This document shows, in pieces, positions 25,851 to 35,447 of a DNA stretch of 40,000 nt. Positions within the stretch are counted from its first letter, which is position 1, and each line of letters starts with the position of its first letter. The notes under the pieces were generated by a model. That model was not told where the DNA came from, made no database searches, and worked only from the letters and a program-made list of their open reading frames with translations. Origin of the DNA: Choristocarpus tenellus KU-1152 (Eukaryota > Phaeophyceae); contig CAXNAD020000001.1 of NCBI GenBank assembly GCA_964200185.2, positions 1 through 40,000 of the forward strand, in the 5' to 3' direction. A program made the translations under genes and the position numbers.

Positions 25851-26225
25851 TTATTTTATTGGTTTTTTATTTCCATATTTTGAACGACTTTGTCGACGAT
25901 CTTTTACTCCAACAGTATCAAGTGTTCCACGAATAATATGATAACGTACCCCAGGTAAATCTTTTACTCTTCCACCACGAATTAAAACAACTGAATGTTC
26001 TTGTAAATTATGACCTATACCTGGGATATATGCTGTTACTTCAAATCCTGATGTTAATCGAACTCTTGCAACTTTTCTTATAGCTGAATTCGGTTTTTTT
26101 GGTGTAATTGTATAAACTTTTGTACAAACTCCTCGGCGTTGTGGACAATTTTTTAATGCAGGTGATTTAGTTCGTGTTTGTATTTTTTTACGTTTTATTC
26201 GTATTAATTGTTGTATAGTAGGCAT
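25851..26225 (-). CDS. rps12: Ribosomal protein uS12
   Basis: Decoding-centre protein of the 30S subunit. The 124 residues are contiguous, not trans-spliced as in land plants. Seen: M-P-T-I-Q-Q-L-I-R, the motif [15 protein letters not shown] and [16 protein letters not shown]. First gene of the str-type cluster rps12-rps7-tufA. Confidence 0.99.
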   Translation of the reverse strand: MPTIQQLIRIKRKKIQTRTKSPALKNCPQRRGVCTKVYTITPKKPNSAIRKVARVRLTSGFEVTAYIPGIGHNLQEHSVVLIRGGRVKDLPGVRYHIIRGTLDTVGVKDRRQSRSKYGNKKPIK

Positions 26226-26269
26226 AGGATTAAATTAATATTAATTTTTTTATAGTTTTAATAAATTCA

Positions 26270-26482
26270 TTATGATTCAGTAATTTGATATTTTTTAATA
26301 AATTTATCTACTCGACCTTCAATATCAATAATTCTTTGTGAACCAGTATAAAATGGATGATTCCCTGACCAAATATCTACATGTAATTCTGGCTTTGTTG
26401 ATCCAACAAGCATAATCAATTGTCCATCATAATATACTTTTGTATCACTGTACCATTTTGGATGTATATTTTTTTTAGGCAT
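26270..26482 (-). CDS. rpl31: Ribosomal protein bL31
   Basis: Large-subunit protein bridging to the 30S head. The 70-residue protein has the plastid pattern I-H-P-K-W-Y, H-V-D-I-W-S-G-N-H-P-F-Y-T-G and E-G-R-V-D-K-F. The zinc-binding cysteines of the C+ form are absent, so this is a zinc-free version. It lies between rps9 and rps12, the usual red algal position. Confidence 0.96.
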   Translation of the reverse strand: MPKKNIHPKWYSDTKVYYDGQLIMLVGSTKPELHVDIWSGNHPFYTGSQRIIDIEGRVDKFIKKYQITES

Positions 26483-26520
26483 AGTTTTATTTTATTATAA
26501 TTTTTTAATTAATAAAAGAT

Positions 26521-26973
26521 TTATCGTTTTGAGTATTGAGAAGCTTTTCTTGCTTTTTTTAAACCATATTTTCGGCGTTCTTTTATTCTAGCATCTCTCG
26601 TTAAAAATCCTTGACTTTTTAAAATTGGGCGATAATTTGTTTTAGTAATTTTACATAAAGCACGCGTTAATCCTAATTTAATAGCATTTGCTTGTCCAGT
26701 TAATCCTCCACCTCTTACTTTTGCAATAATATTATATTTTTTTTTTAAATTTATAATTTCTAAAGGTAAATATATTTGATTTATATAAGTAAAATTTTGT
26801 TGAAAATAAATTTCTCCTAAAATATTATTAACTTCAAATTTTATTTCTGAATTAGAATTAATAGGTACTAAATAAACAAGTGCAATCGAAGTTTTTTTTT
26901 TTCCGATTCCATAAATATGACTTTTTTTTTTTTCCCCACCACTATAGATAATAATTTGTTTTTGATTTATCAT
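26521..26973 (-). CDS. rps9: Ribosomal protein uS9
   Basis: Small-subunit protein whose C-terminal tail reaches the P-site tRNA. At 150 residues it is somewhat longer than usual because of an N-terminal extension of about 20 residues before the conserved G-I-G-K-K-K-T-S-I-A. The core G-G-G-L-T-G-Q-A-N-A-I-K-L-G and the end R-K-A-S-Q-Y-S-K-R are intact. It is 14 nt after rpl13, the conserved L13-S9 pair. Confidence 0.97.
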   Translation of the reverse strand: MINQKQIIIYSGGEKKKSHIYGIGKKKTSIALVYLVPINSNSEIKFEVNNILGEIYFQQNFTYINQIYLPLEIINLKKKYNIIAKVRGGGLTGQANAIKLGLTRALCKITKTNYRPILKSQGFLTRDARIKERRKYGLKKARKASQYSKR

Positions 26974-26987
26974 AACATTTATTTCTT

Positions 26988-27419
26988 TTATATATTAATA
27001 ATTTTAGGTTTTTGTGAAATATGAGGATGAGTTTGATTTTTATATACTTTTAATTTCGTAAATAATTTACGCCCTAAACGAGTTTTAGGTAACATTCCTT
27101 TAATTGCTTTTTCAATAATTCTTTCTGGTAAACGAATTTGTAAATTTTCAAATGTTTCTAATGTCTTTCCTCCTGGATAACCTGAATGTCGAAAATAAAT
27201 TTTTTGAGTAGATTTTTTTCCACTTACTAATATTTTATTCGCATTTATAATAATTACATAATCTGCTATATCTTGTGATGGTAAATAAAAACTTTTATTT
27301 TTTCCTCTTAGAATCTTAGCAACTTCGGTAGCTAAACGCCCTAAACATTTATTTTCAGCATTAATTAAATACCATTGTTGTTTTAACTCAGGTTTTGAAA
27401 CAATAAATGTATCTTTCAT
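26988..27419 (-). CDS. rpl13: Ribosomal protein uL13
   Basis: Early-assembly protein of the large subunit. The 143-residue protein shows [34 protein letters not shown] and [12 protein letters not shown]. It lies between rpoA (48 nt upstream) and rps9. Confidence 0.98.
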   Translation of the reverse strand: MKDTFIVSKPELKQQWYLINAENKCLGRLATEVAKILRGKNKSFYLPSQDIADYVIIINANKILVSGKKSTQKIYFRHSGYPGGKTLETFENLQIRLPERIIEKAIKGMLPKTRLGRKLFTKLKVYKNQTHPHISQKPKIINI

Positions 27420-27467
27420 ATGATATTAAATAAGTAATATTTTATTTGATTAATTAAATTGTTATTT

Positions 27468-28400
27468 TTATATTATTAATTCAAAATAATTTGTTAATTT
27501 AGTTTGAATTTCATCTACTGATTTGGGCCCTAAGTTTTTTATTTCTAATAAATCATCTCTGGTCCATTTCTTAAGTTCTTGAATATAGTTAATTTTAGAT
27601 TTTTTTAAAATATTGCATAAACGTGGTGAAAGTTGTAAAATTTCAATAGGTATATTATTATTTTTATCTTTTTTAATATTTTGACTAGAATTTTTTATTA
27701 TTTGAATTTGTTGATAAGGTTTAATATTTTGAATATTAATTAACCAACTCATTAACACAATAGTGGCACGTTTTATTGATTCTTCAGGCGTAATACTACC
27801 ATTTGTCCAAATATCAAGAAATAATTTTTCTTTCTTTGATTCTAATAATGGTTCTATTTCTTCAGTAAAAAAATTAATTTTAGAGACAGGCATAAAATTA
27901 GAATCAATAGGAATATAATCTAAAAACTCATCAGTTTTCGATTCTTCGGCTAAATTATATCCTTTACCACTTTTTAATTTAATTTCAATTTCAAAAACAG
28001 AATTATCTGAAATTGTTAATATATGATTATGAGGATTTAAAATTTCAATACCAGGTGGTAATTTTAAATAATCAGCAGTAACTATACAAGGCCCTTGTAT
28101 TCGTAATCGAACATAAGTGGTTTCAGTAAGATCACTTTTAAAAATTATTTCTTTTAAATTTAAAATTATTTCTAAAACATCTTCTCGAATACCTGGAATA
28201 ATCGAAAATTCATTATTTATACCTGCAATTCTAATTCCAATAATTCGAAACCCAACTAAATCTGCAATTAAAGCACGACGTAACATAGTTCCAATACTAG
28301 TACCTTGACCAATATCTAATGGTTCAAAAACAAAACGTCCAAAATGATTTGTAGGAGTTTTTAAGTTAGATTCAATACAATATCCTGTAAAATTTAACAT
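27468..28400 (-). CDS. rpoA: RNA polymerase alpha subunit
   Basis: Alpha subunit of the plastid-encoded bacterial-type RNA polymerase. The 310 residues comprise the dimerising N-terminal domain (G-R-F-V-F-E-P-L near the start, then T-S-I-G-T-M-L-R-R-A-L) and a C-terminal helix-hairpin-helix domain (L-S-P-R-L-C-N-I-L ... I-K-N-L-G-P-K-S-V-D-E-I). The ATG has one of the strongest ribosome-binding sites here (AAAGGAGG, 4 nt upstream). The 99-nt gap from rps11 is the widest inside the superoperon and could hold an internal promoter. Confidence 0.98.
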   Translation of the reverse strand: MLNFTGYCIESNLKTPTNHFGRFVFEPLDIGQGTSIGTMLRRALIADLVGFRIIGIRIAGINNEFSIIPGIREDVLEIILNLKEIIFKSDLTETTYVRLRIQGPCIVTADYLKLPPGIEILNPHNHILTISDNSVFEIEIKLKSGKGYNLAEESKTDEFLDYIPIDSNFMPVSKINFFTEEIEPLLESKKEKLFLDIWTNGSITPEESIKRATIVLMSWLINIQNIKPYQQIQIIKNSSQNIKKDKNNNIPIEILQLSPRLCNILKKSKINYIQELKKWTRDDLLEIKNLGPKSVDEIQTKLTNYFELII

Positions 28401-28499
28401 AATCCTCCTTTTTTTATTAGTTTATAATAAAATAATATAAACTTATCAAATATACAAATTTTTTGAATAATTTTATTCCTAGTAATTTCTATTTTTAAA

Positions 28500-28874
28500 T
28501 TAAACACGTCGACGCTTAGGTGGTCTACAACCATTATAAGCAATTTGGGTAACATCTTTAATAGAAAGAATTTTAATTTTATTTAAATGAACACCACGAA
28601 TAGCAGGTTCTCGACCAGAACCGGGGCCTTTAATAATAACATTTACTCTTTTTAAACCATATAACTCTTTAGCTTTTATAGTTGCTTGTTCAGCAGCTTT
28701 TTGTGCTGCAAATGGGGTACTTTTTCGTGATCCTTTAAAATCAACAGTTCCAGCCGAAGCCCAAGATAAAGTATTACCATTTAAATCTGTAATAGTTACT
28801 ATAGTATTATTATAAGTAGATTGAATATGAATAATTCCTTTTAAAATAGTTCGTTTTATTTTTTTTTTTATCAT
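28500..28874 (-). CDS. rps11: Ribosomal protein uS11
   Basis: 30S platform protein. The 124-residue protein shows [34 protein letters not shown] and the basic end [11 protein letters not shown]. It is in the rps13-rps11-rpoA order of the bacterial alpha operon, with rps4 relocated to 14.5 kb. Confidence 0.98.
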   Translation of the reverse strand: MIKKKIKRTILKGIIHIQSTYNNTIVTITDLNGNTLSWASAGTVDFKGSRKSTPFAAQKAAEQATIKAKELYGLKRVNVIIKGPGSGREPAIRGVHLNKIKILSIKDVTQIAYNGCRPPKRRRV

Positions 28875-28913
28875 TTTAAAATTTAAAAGTATATTTGTTA
28901 ACGATATTTTTAA

Positions 28914-29285
28914 TTATTTTTTTCCTACCATTGTTTTCTTTAATCCTCTTCTAGTACGAGCATTTGTTCGAGTACGTTGACCTCGAACAGGTAAACCAAG
29001 ACGATGACGACGACCTTTAATGCAACTATTTTCCATTAAACGTTTAATATTTAAATTAGTTAATCGTAATAAATCCCCTTCTAATTGATAATCGTTTTCT
29101 AAAATTTTTCTAATAATACTTATTTGATTATCTGATAAATTTTTTGTTCGAAGTTCTTCAATATTATCTAATTTTGTTTTTTTTAAAATTTCAGTTGAAC
29201 GTGATAAACCTATTCCATATATAGCTGTTAAAGCATATTTGATTTTTTTATTGTTTGCTAAATTTACTCCTAAAAATCGAACCAT
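28914..29285 (-). CDS. rps13: Ribosomal protein uS13
   Basis: 30S head protein contacting the 50S subunit. The 123-residue protein shows V-R-F-L-G-V-N-L-A-N-N-K, Y-G-I-G-L-S-R-S and the C-terminal R-G-Q-R-T-R-T-N-A-R-T-R-R-G. A strong AAAGGAG site precedes the ATG. Confidence 0.98.
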   Translation of the reverse strand: MVRFLGVNLANNKKIKYALTAIYGIGLSRSTEILKKTKLDNIEELRTKNLSDNQISIIRKILENDYQLEGDLLRLTNLNIKRLMENSCIKGRRHRLGLPVRGQRTRTNARTRRGLKKTMVGKK

Positions 29286-29307
29286 AATTTATCTCCTTTA
29301 ATAAAAA

Positions 29308-29421
29308 TTATCCTTGTCTTTGTTTATGTTTAGCATTAACACAAATAACTTGAATTCGTCCATGACGTCGAATAATTCTACATTTATCACACATTTTTTT
29401 AATTGATGGTCGTACTTTCAT
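29308..29421 (-). CDS. rpl36: Ribosomal protein bL36
   Basis: Smallest large-subunit protein, 37 residues ([11 protein letters not shown]...). The zinc ligands C11, C14, C27 and H32 are present. It lies between secY and rps13, the conserved position. Confidence 0.97.
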   Translation of the reverse strand: MKVRPSIKKMCDKCRIIRRHGRIQVICVNAKHKQRQG

Positions 29422-29450
29422 AAATTATTTTATATTTTATATTTTATAGT

Positions 29451-30749
29451 TTATATTATCTCATCCGCATTTAAAAAATTTTGAATTCTTCTAAATGTAT
29501 CAATTAAAACATTTACCAGAATAAGTTGTGATGTTAAACCAAATCCACGTAAATTCATATTATTAATTGGTAATAAATATTCTAATCCATTAAGAAAACT
29601 AATAATTAAAACAAGAAAAATAGCATTAATTAAAGTTAATCTTTTTATAGTTTTTACTAAATAATTTTGAGTAGAAATACCAGAAGATATTCCGCGAATA
29701 GATACAGAATTTTTACGAAATTGTTCTGCAATATCTTTTGGATCTAGTATTATTAAAGAATAAAAAGATGTAAAAAAAAAAATTAAAAAACCATAGCAAG
29801 ACCAGAATAAAATTTTTCCAAATCCTGAAATATAATTTTCATTAATGGAATTTAAAAAAGAAAATAAATTCAAATTTAATAATTGAAAATAAATTAATTT
29901 TGCACTTGAAGATAAAATAACCATTACTGAGGAAGTAAAAACTAATGGCATTACCCCTGCTTGATTAACACGAAGTGGCAAATTACTATTGTTCCATAAA
30001 GATGTTTTACTTAATTTACGTAAAAGTTGACTTGCTGAAATTAATGGAATTTTAACTAATGCTTCGTTAATATAAACACAACCAATTGTAATAAATAAAA
30101 AAATACTTAATAATAAAACATTAATGCCAATATTTTGTTTTGTTATTAAAAGAGATAAAGTTTTAATTTGGTCTGGTAAATTAGAAACAATATTAAAACA
30201 AATTAATAATGAAGATCCATTTCCTAATCCTTTTTCTGTAATTAATTCACTAAACCATAATATTACCATTGATCCTGTAATTAATGAAAGACTTATTTGA
30301 GTTGCTGTTAAAAGATTCCAATTAAAAATTAATGATCTAAAACTATAAGTTGTTCCAATACTTTGAATAATAGCACATAAAAAAGTTAGATATCTTGTAT
30401 AATCCGTAATTTTACGTCGTCCATATTCACCCTCTTCTTTTTGAAGTTTCGATAATCCAGGATTAATTGTTGTTAAAAGTTGAATTATAATAGATGCATT
30501 AATGGAAGGCAAAATACCTAAACTTAATATTCCAAAAGAAGATGTTCCACCACCTGAAAATGTATTTAAGATTCCTGCTATCGCATTAGTTGATGTAGCA
30601 TTAGACTTTAATAATGTTGAAAAAGTTTCTATATCAATAAAAGGTACAGGAATAAAACTTCCAATACGAACAAATGTAAGTAAACTAATGGTTAAAATAA
30701 AACGTTGTCGAAATGAAGGATTATTTTTAGTTTTTAATTGTAAATTCAT
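29451..30749 (-). CDS. secY: SecY, preprotein translocase channel
   Basis: Central channel of the thylakoid Sec translocon. The 432-residue protein has ten predicted membrane helices; N-terminal F-V-R-I-G-S-F-I-P-V-P-F-I-D, the plug region, E-K-G-L-G-N-G-S-S-L-L-I and the cytosolic loop with F-R-K-N-S-V-S-I-R-G are visible. It lies between rps5 and rpl36, its bacterial spc-operon place. A secondary GTG/ATG choice is not needed; the ATG start fits. Confidence 0.97.
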   Translation of the reverse strand: MNLQLKTKNNPSFRQRFILTISLLTFVRIGSFIPVPFIDIETFSTLLKSNATSTNAIAGILNTFSGGGTSSFGILSLGILPSINASIIIQLLTTINPGLSKLQKEEGEYGRRKITDYTRYLTFLCAIIQSIGTTYSFRSLIFNWNLLTATQISLSLITGSMVILWFSELITEKGLGNGSSLLICFNIVSNLPDQIKTLSLLITKQNIGINVLLLSIFLFITIGCVYINEALVKIPLISASQLLRKLSKTSLWNNSNLPLRVNQAGVMPLVFTSSVMVILSSSAKLIYFQLLNLNLFSFLNSINENYISGFGKILFWSCYGFLIFFFTSFYSLIILDPKDIAEQFRKNSVSIRGISSGISTQNYLVKTIKRLTLINAIFLVLIISFLNGLEYLLPINNMNLRGFGLTSQLILVNVLIDTFRRIQNFLNADEII

Positions 30750-30789
30750 GAAAAAATTTAACTAAGTATATAGATTTTTTCGAAAATTA

Positions 30790-31272
30790 TTAAGTACCTG
30801 ATAATTGTTCTAAAGAAATTTGTCTGTTTTTTATAACTTGATCTATTGTAGATAATTTTTTTAATGCTGTTATAGTTGCACGTGCATTATTTAATGCATT
30901 ATTTGAACCAAGTTGTTTTGTTAAAATATTTTTAATACCAGCTAATTCTAAAACAATTCGAACAGAACTTCCGGCAATTACTCCAGTTCCTTCAATTGCT
31001 GGACGAATAAAAACTTTTGAACTTCCAGCTTTACCAATTATTGAATGTGGAATTGTTTGACCCTTAATAATTGGAACATTTATTAAGTTTTTTTTAGAAT
31101 TATTTAACGCTTTTCTAATTGCATCTACAATTTCTTTTGCTTTTCCTACACCAACACCTACAATTTTATTTTCATTTCCTGATACAATAATAACTCGAAA
31201 ATTAATTTTTTTACCACCTTTAACTACTTTAGAAATTCGAGAGATTTTTACTATACGGTGTTGAGTTATCAT
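30790..31272 (-). CDS. rps5: Ribosomal protein uS5
   Basis: 30S protein important for accuracy. The 160-residue protein has R-I-V-K-I-S-R-I-S-K-V-V-K-G-G-K, G-V-G-V-G-K-A-K-E-I and the C-terminal domain G-T-G-V-I-A-G-S-S-V-R-I-V-L-E-L-A-G. It lies 40 nt before secY, and rpl30 and rpl15 of the bacterial operon are absent here. Confidence 0.98.
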   Translation of the reverse strand: MITQHRIVKISRISKVVKGGKKINFRVIIVSGNENKIVGVGVGKAKEIVDAIRKALNNSKKNLINVPIIKGQTIPHSIIGKAGSSKVFIRPAIEGTGVIAGSSVRIVLELAGIKNILTKQLGSNNALNNARATITALKKLSTIDQVIKNRQISLEQLSGT

Positions 31273-31312
31273 AAATTTATTAAAACCCTTAATATATATT
31301 TTTTTTCATTAT

Positions 31313-31642
31313 TTAAAAATTTAAACCATTAAATCGAGCTCCTTCAGCTAATTCTTTTATACGGCCATGATAAGGATGTTTTCCACAATCAAATATTATT
31401 TGTGTAATATTTTTCTTTAATAATCTTATAGCTATAGTTTCTCCGACTAATTTTGAAGCTATTTTGGTTGAAGTTTTTTTACATTTTTCTTGAATTTCTA
31501 GTTCTAATGTAGAACAACTAATTAATGTAGTTGAACAGGAATCATCAATTACTTGAGCATAAATATGTTTATTTGATCGAAATACTGATAAACGTGGTTT
31601 TACAATAGTTCCTTTTATTTGTTTTTTATCTCTTTTGCCCAT
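31313..31642 (-). CDS. rpl18: Ribosomal protein uL18
   Basis: 5S rRNA-binding protein of the central protuberance. The 109-residue protein shows K-P-R-L-S-V-F-R-S-N-K-H-I-Y-A-Q-V-I-D-D, F-D-C-G-K-H-P-Y-H-G-R and the final A-E-G-A-R-F-N-G-L-N-F. Five nt after rpl6. Confidence 0.97.
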   Translation of the reverse strand: MGKRDKKQIKGTIVKPRLSVFRSNKHIYAQVIDDSCSTTLISCSTLELEIQEKCKKTSTKIASKLVGETIAIRLLKKNITQIIFDCGKHPYHGRIKELAEGARFNGLNF

Positions 31643-31647
31643 ATTTT

Positions 31648-32184
31648 TTATTTCCCTGATTTTCCTACTTTACGATTAATAATTTCACCTTTATATAAAA
31701 TTCCTTTTCCTTTATAAGGTTCAGGAAGTCTATTACGACGAATTGTTGCTGCTAATTGTCCAACAAATTCTTTATTAATTCCAGTAACTATAATTCCAGT
31801 ATTATTTTCTATTTTTATTTCAATTCCTTCTGGTATTGCTATAGTAACCGGATGACTATAACCCAAATTTAAAATTAAATTTTTTTCTTTTACTTGAGCT
31901 CGGTACCCAACTCCTTGTAATTGTAATTTTTTTTCAAATTTTTCTGAAACCCCAATAATCATATTATTTATTAATGTTCGAGTTAATCCATATAATTGAT
32001 TAGCAATTCGTGTGTTTTTATTTTTTAATACGTAAATTTTATTATCAGAAAATTTGATAGAAATTAAATTAGATATTTTTTGACAAAGTTTACCATGTGG
32101 CCCTGAAGTACTAATAATTTGATTTTGGATCTCAATATTTACATTTGTTGGTACATTTATTGGTAATTTACCTATTCGCGACAT
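31648..32184 (-). CDS. rpl6: Ribosomal protein uL6
   Basis: Large-subunit protein near the sarcin-ricin loop. The 178-residue protein has M-S-R-I-G-K-L-P-I-N-V-P, Q-G-V-G-Y-R-A and the C-terminal P-E-P-Y-K-G-K-G-I-L-Y-K-G-E. Placed between rps8 and rpl18 as in bacteria. Confidence 0.98.
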   Translation of the reverse strand: MSRIGKLPINVPTNVNIEIQNQIISTSGPHGKLCQKISNLISIKFSDNKIYVLKNKNTRIANQLYGLTRTLINNMIIGVSEKFEKKLQLQGVGYRAQVKEKNLILNLGYSHPVTIAIPEGIEIKIENNTGIIVTGINKEFVGQLAATIRRNRLPEPYKGKGILYKGEIINRKVGKSGK

Positions 32185-32200
32185 ATTAATTTAACCTTTT

Positions 32201-32599
32201 TTACCATATATAACAAAGAATTTCACCACCAATATTTAATTGTTTAGCTTTATGATTAGTCATAATACCTTTTGACGTTGATAAAATTGCTATTCCTAAA
32301 TTATTTAAAACTTTTGGTAAATTTTTTTTATTTACATAAATTCGTAATCCAGATTTACTTACTTGCTTAAGGCCCGTAATAATAGGTTGTCGTAATTGTC
32401 CATTATATTTTAAATACAATATTAAATACTTTTTATTTGAAGTTGTAAACTCTTTAAAATTTGAAATATAACCTTCTTGTTTTAAAATTTGAACAACAGA
32501 TAGAGTCATTTTAGTTTTTAAAATTTGAACAATTCGATGACGAACTAAATTTGCATTTCGAATACGGGTTAACATATCAGCAATAATATCTATTGTCAC
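32201..32599 (-). CDS. rps8: Ribosomal protein uS8 (GTG start)
   Basis: Primary 16S rRNA-binding protein. The 132-residue protein has I-A-D-M-L-T-R-I-R-N-A-N and the C-terminal S-T-S-K-G-I-M-T-N-H-K-A and G-G-E-I-L-C-Y-I-W. The start codon is GTG at 32599: the frame is closed by a stop three codons further upstream, and AAGGAG lies 12 nt before it. An ATG appears only nine codons on, inside the conserved helix, so it is unlikely to be the start. Confidence 0.96.
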   Translation of the reverse strand: MTIDIIADMLTRIRNANLVRHRIVQILKTKMTLSVVQILKQEGYISNFKEFTTSNKKYLILYLKYNGQLRQPIITGLKQVSKSGLRIYVNKKNLPKVLNNLGIAILSTSKGIMTNHKAKQLNIGGEILCYIW

Positions 32600-32621
32600 T
32601 TTATTTTAATACTCCTTTTTT

Positions 32622-33185
32622 TTAATCAATTAATGGAAAACCAAATTCCTTTAAAAGTGCAATGCCTTCTTCTCGTGTTTTTGCTGTTGTTACTACAGAT
32701 ATATTTAATCCACGTATTTTGTCTATATCTTCGTAATTAATTTCAGGAAAAACTAATTGTTCTTGTAATCCAAAATTATAATTTCCTTCATTATCAAAAC
32801 CTTTTAAACTTAGACCTCGAAAATCACGAATTCGAGGTAAAACTAAATGAATTATTTTTCCGAAAAAATTGTACATTTTATAATTTCGAAGAGTTACAGT
32901 AACACCTAAATTCATTTTTTCACGAACTTTAAAACCAGCAATGGATTTTTTTGCTTGTGTGATTATTGGAGCTTGTCCACTTATTAAAGCAATTTCATTA
33001 ACTGATTTTTGTAAAATTTTAGTATTTTGTCCATCAGAACCTAATCCACGATTAATTTGAATTTTAATTAATTTAGGAACTTGATGTACATTTTTATATT
33101 TAAAATGTTCTTTTAAATTTGGAGCTATTTTATTTTTATATAATTCTTTTAAATTTTGTGATTTAATTTCAATATTAGTTAACAT
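32622..33185 (-). CDS. rpl5: Ribosomal protein uL5
   Basis: 5S rRNA-binding protein of the central protuberance. The 187-residue protein has the typical V-P-K-L-I-K-I-Q-I-N-R-G-L-G, K-S-I-A-G-F-K-V-R-E, P-R-I-R-D-F-R-G-L and Y-N-F-G-L-Q-E-Q. An AAGGAG site precedes the ATG; 6 nt after rpl24. Confidence 0.98.
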   Translation of the reverse strand: MLTNIEIKSQNLKELYKNKIAPNLKEHFKYKNVHQVPKLIKIQINRGLGSDGQNTKILQKSVNEIALISGQAPIITQAKKSIAGFKVREKMNLGVTVTLRNYKMYNFFGKIIHLVLPRIRDFRGLSLKGFDNEGNYNFGLQEQLVFPEINYEDIDKIRGLNISVVTTAKTREEGIALLKEFGFPLID

Positions 33186-33191
33186 TAAATA

Positions 33192-33443
33192 TTACTCCTT
33201 ATAATAAACTACATTTGAAATATGGATTGGAAATTCAATATTTTTAATTTCACCCACTTGACCTTGTTGAGTTGGTTTAATATGTTTAACTTTTAAATTA
33301 ATACCTTCAATAATAATTTGATTAGTTTGTTTTATTATTTTTTTAATTAACCCAGTTTTTCCTTTATCGTCACCAGAAATAATTTTTATTTTATCACCAA
33401 TATTTAAATTAGTTTTATGCTTATGAATTTTTTTTTTAAACAT
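33192..33443 (-). CDS. rpl24: Ribosomal protein uL24
   Basis: Early-binding large-subunit protein. The 83-residue protein has the KOW motif I-G-D-K-I-K-I-I-S-G-D-D-K-G-K-T-G (about 16-32) and N-L-K-V-K-H-I-K-P-T. It starts on the base immediately after the rpl14 stop (no spacer), so translation is probably coupled. Confidence 0.97.
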   Translation of the reverse strand: MFKKKIHKHKTNLNIGDKIKIISGDDKGKTGLIKKIIKQTNQIIIEGINLKVKHIKPTQQGQVGEIKNIEFPIHISNVVYYKE

Positions 33444-33809
33444 TTAAATTACCTCAGAAGCTAATGATACAATTTTAATAAACTCTTTATCCCTTATTTC
33501 ACGTGCAATAGGCCCAAAAATCCTTGTACCTTTTGGGTTTTTATCAGAATTAATTATCACAGCAGCATTATCATCAAAACGAATACTTGTACCATCTTTA
33601 CGTGATGTTATTTTTTTTGTTCTAATAATAACTGCTAATATAATATCGGAACGTTTAACTAGCATATTTGGTATTGCTTCTTTAACAACCCCAACAATAA
33701 TATCTCCTATTTTAGCGTATTGGCGATTATCACCTAATACTCGAATACACATAATTTTCTTTGCACCTGTATTATCAGCTATTGTTAAATAAGTTTGTGG
33801 TTGTATCAT
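33444..33809 (-). CDS. rpl14: Ribosomal protein uL14
   Basis: Large-subunit protein at the intersubunit bridge. The 121-residue protein starts [17 protein letters not shown] and contains D-D-N-A-A-V-I-I-N and [11 protein letters not shown]. It directly abuts rpl24. Confidence 0.98.
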   Translation of the reverse strand: MIQPQTYLTIADNTGAKKIMCIRVLGDNRQYAKIGDIIVGVVKEAIPNMLVKRSDIILAVIIRTKKITSRKDGTSIRFDDNAAVIINSDKNPKGTRIFGPIAREIRDKEFIKIVSLASEVI

Positions 33810-33818
33810 ATTAAATTT

Positions 33819-34073
33819 TTAATTCGATAAAATTGATTTATTTATTATTTTTTTAATTATCCAACGTTTTCGTTTACTTAAGGGTCTACTTTCTTCTAAT
33901 AATACTTGATCTCCAATATTACAAAGATTAAAAGAATCATGTGCCATATAACGTTTTGTTCGAACCATAATTTTTTCATAAAATTTATGTTTATAACGAT
34001 ATTTGACAGCAACCACAACACTTTTTTGCATTTTATTACTTATTATAATTCCAATTTTTTGTTGTTTAGCCAT
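33819..34073 (-). CDS. rps17: Ribosomal protein uS17
   Basis: Early 30S assembly protein. The 84-residue OB-fold protein has G-I-I-I-S-N-K-M-Q-K-S-V-V-V-A-V, A-H-D and C-N-I-G-D-Q-V-L-L-E-E-S-R-P-L-S-K. In the conserved rpl29-rps17-rpl14 order, 9 nt before rpl14. Confidence 0.97.
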   Translation of the reverse strand: MAKQQKIGIIISNKMQKSVVVAVKYRYKHKFYEKIMVRTKRYMAHDSFNLCNIGDQVLLEESRPLSKRKRWIIKKIINKSILSN

Positions 34074-34098
34074 ATATATTTTATTTCTCCATATAATT

Positions 34099-34299
34099 TT
34101 AATTTTCTAAATGGTCTTTTTTTATCATTAATAATTGTCTTAATCTTCGTCGAGCATGTTTAAATTGATGAGCTTTAAAAGATTGTCTTGTTCCACGACG
34201 TAAACGTAAATTAAATAATTGTTTTTTTATATTTAAAATTTCATTTTCTAATTCTATATCTGTGAGACTTTTAATTTCATCAATTTTTGAAAACCCCAT
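34099..34299 (-). CDS. rpl29: Ribosomal protein uL29
   Basis: Two-helix protein at the exit tunnel where nascent-chain factors dock. The 66-residue protein has L-T-D-I-E-L-E-N-E-I-L-N-I-K-K-Q-L-F-N-L-R and the basic second helix. It lies between rpl16 and rps17. Confidence 0.95.
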   Translation of the reverse strand: MGFSKIDEIKSLTDIELENEILNIKKQLFNLRLRRGTRQSFKAHQFKHARRRLRQLLMIKKDHLEN

Positions 34300-34323
34300 A
34301 ATAATATATCTATTAGCTCCTTT

Positions 34324-34728
34324 TTATTTTATAAGAAATTTCGTTTTAATTGGTAATTTATAAGACGCAATTTTCATTGCTTGTTTTGCTAATGTTAATG
34401 GAACACCACTTAATTCAAATAAAATAGTTCCAGGTTTGATAACTGCAACCCAATATTCAACTGTTCCTTTACCAGAACCCATTCTTGATTCCGCTGCTCT
34501 AGCAGTAATAGGTTTATCTGGAAAAACAGTAATCCATAATTTTCCCCCACGTTTTGTATAACGTGTTATTGTTCTTCTAGTTGCTTCAATTTGACGTGAT
34601 GTTAACCAAGTTGGTTCAAGTGCTTGAATTGCATAATCTCCAAAATTAATACTATTTCCTCTAGTCGCTTTACCAGTTAATCGACCACGATGTTGTTTTT
34701 TATATTTTGTTTTTTTTGGACTAAGCAT
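34324..34728 (-). CDS. rpl16: Ribosomal protein uL16
   Basis: A-site proximal large-subunit protein. The 134-residue protein begins [16 protein letters not shown] and has [14 protein letters not shown] and G-T-I-L-F-E. It has no intron, unlike most plant rpl16 genes. Confidence 0.98.
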   Translation of the reverse strand: MLSPKKTKYKKQHRGRLTGKATRGNSINFGDYAIQALEPTWLTSRQIEATRRTITRYTKRGGKLWITVFPDKPITARAAESRMGSGKGTVEYWVAVIKPGTILFELSGVPLTLAKQAMKIASYKLPIKTKFLIK

Positions 34729-34754
34729 TTTTAAATTAAATAAGATAAAATAAA

Positions 34755-35420
34755 TTATTTGACTAAAACATCATTTTTAAATAACCAAATTTTAATTCCA
34801 AGAATACCATAAATTGTTTTTGCTGTTTGATATGAATAATCTATATTAGCGCGTAAAGTTTGTAATGGAACACGACCTTCTCTTACCCATTCTGTTCGGG
34901 CAATTTCAGCACCATTTAACCGTCCAGCAATTTGAACCTTAATACCTTTTAAATTTTTTAAATCTTTTTCGATTTTATATCTATTAATAACTTCACGTAA
35001 TGCTTTTCGAACCGATACACGTTCTTCTAATTTATTTGCTAAAGCATTAGCTACTATTACCGCTTCTTTATAAGGAAATTGAATTTCAATAATATTAATA
35101 AGAATTTTTTTAGTTTTTAAAAATAACGTAAGTTTTTGATCTAATTCTCTTAAAATTGAACCAGATTTACCGACAATTAAACCTGGATATATTGTTAAAA
35201 TTTCAATAAAAAAATGATTTTTTTCATTACGTTTAATAAGGATTTTAGAAATCCCAGGATTTTGGATATTATTTGCTTTTAAAAATTGAAAAATAATTTG
35301 TCTAATTTGATAATCTTCTTTAATATTTTTGGCATAAGAATTAGAATTTGAATACCAAGTAGATTTATCAGTTTGTAAAATTCCCAATCTAAACCCTAAA
35401 GGATGTGTTTTATGTCCCAT
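34755..35420 (-). CDS. rps3: Ribosomal protein uS3
   Basis: 30S mRNA-entry protein. The 221-residue protein starts [13 protein letters not shown], has a KH domain with P-G-L-I-V-G-K-S-G and the C-terminal [24 protein letters not shown]. Its length is close to bacterial S3, without the plastid insertions found in some algae. Confidence 0.98.
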   Translation of the reverse strand: MGHKTHPLGFRLGILQTDKSTWYSNSNSYAKNIKEDYQIRQIIFQFLKANNIQNPGISKILIKRNEKNHFFIEILTIYPGLIVGKSGSILRELDQKLTLFLKTKKILINIIEIQFPYKEAVIVANALANKLEERVSVRKALREVINRYKIEKDLKNLKGIKVQIAGRLNGAEIARTEWVREGRVPLQTLRANIDYSYQTAKTIYGILGIKIWLFKNDVLVK

Positions 35421-35447
35421 ACTATATTCCTATTTTTTCTTAATATA

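Noticed and set aside
28117-34163. Antisense frames opposite rpoA, secY and rps17
   Set aside because: No family resemblance, no start context, fully covered by well-supported genes.
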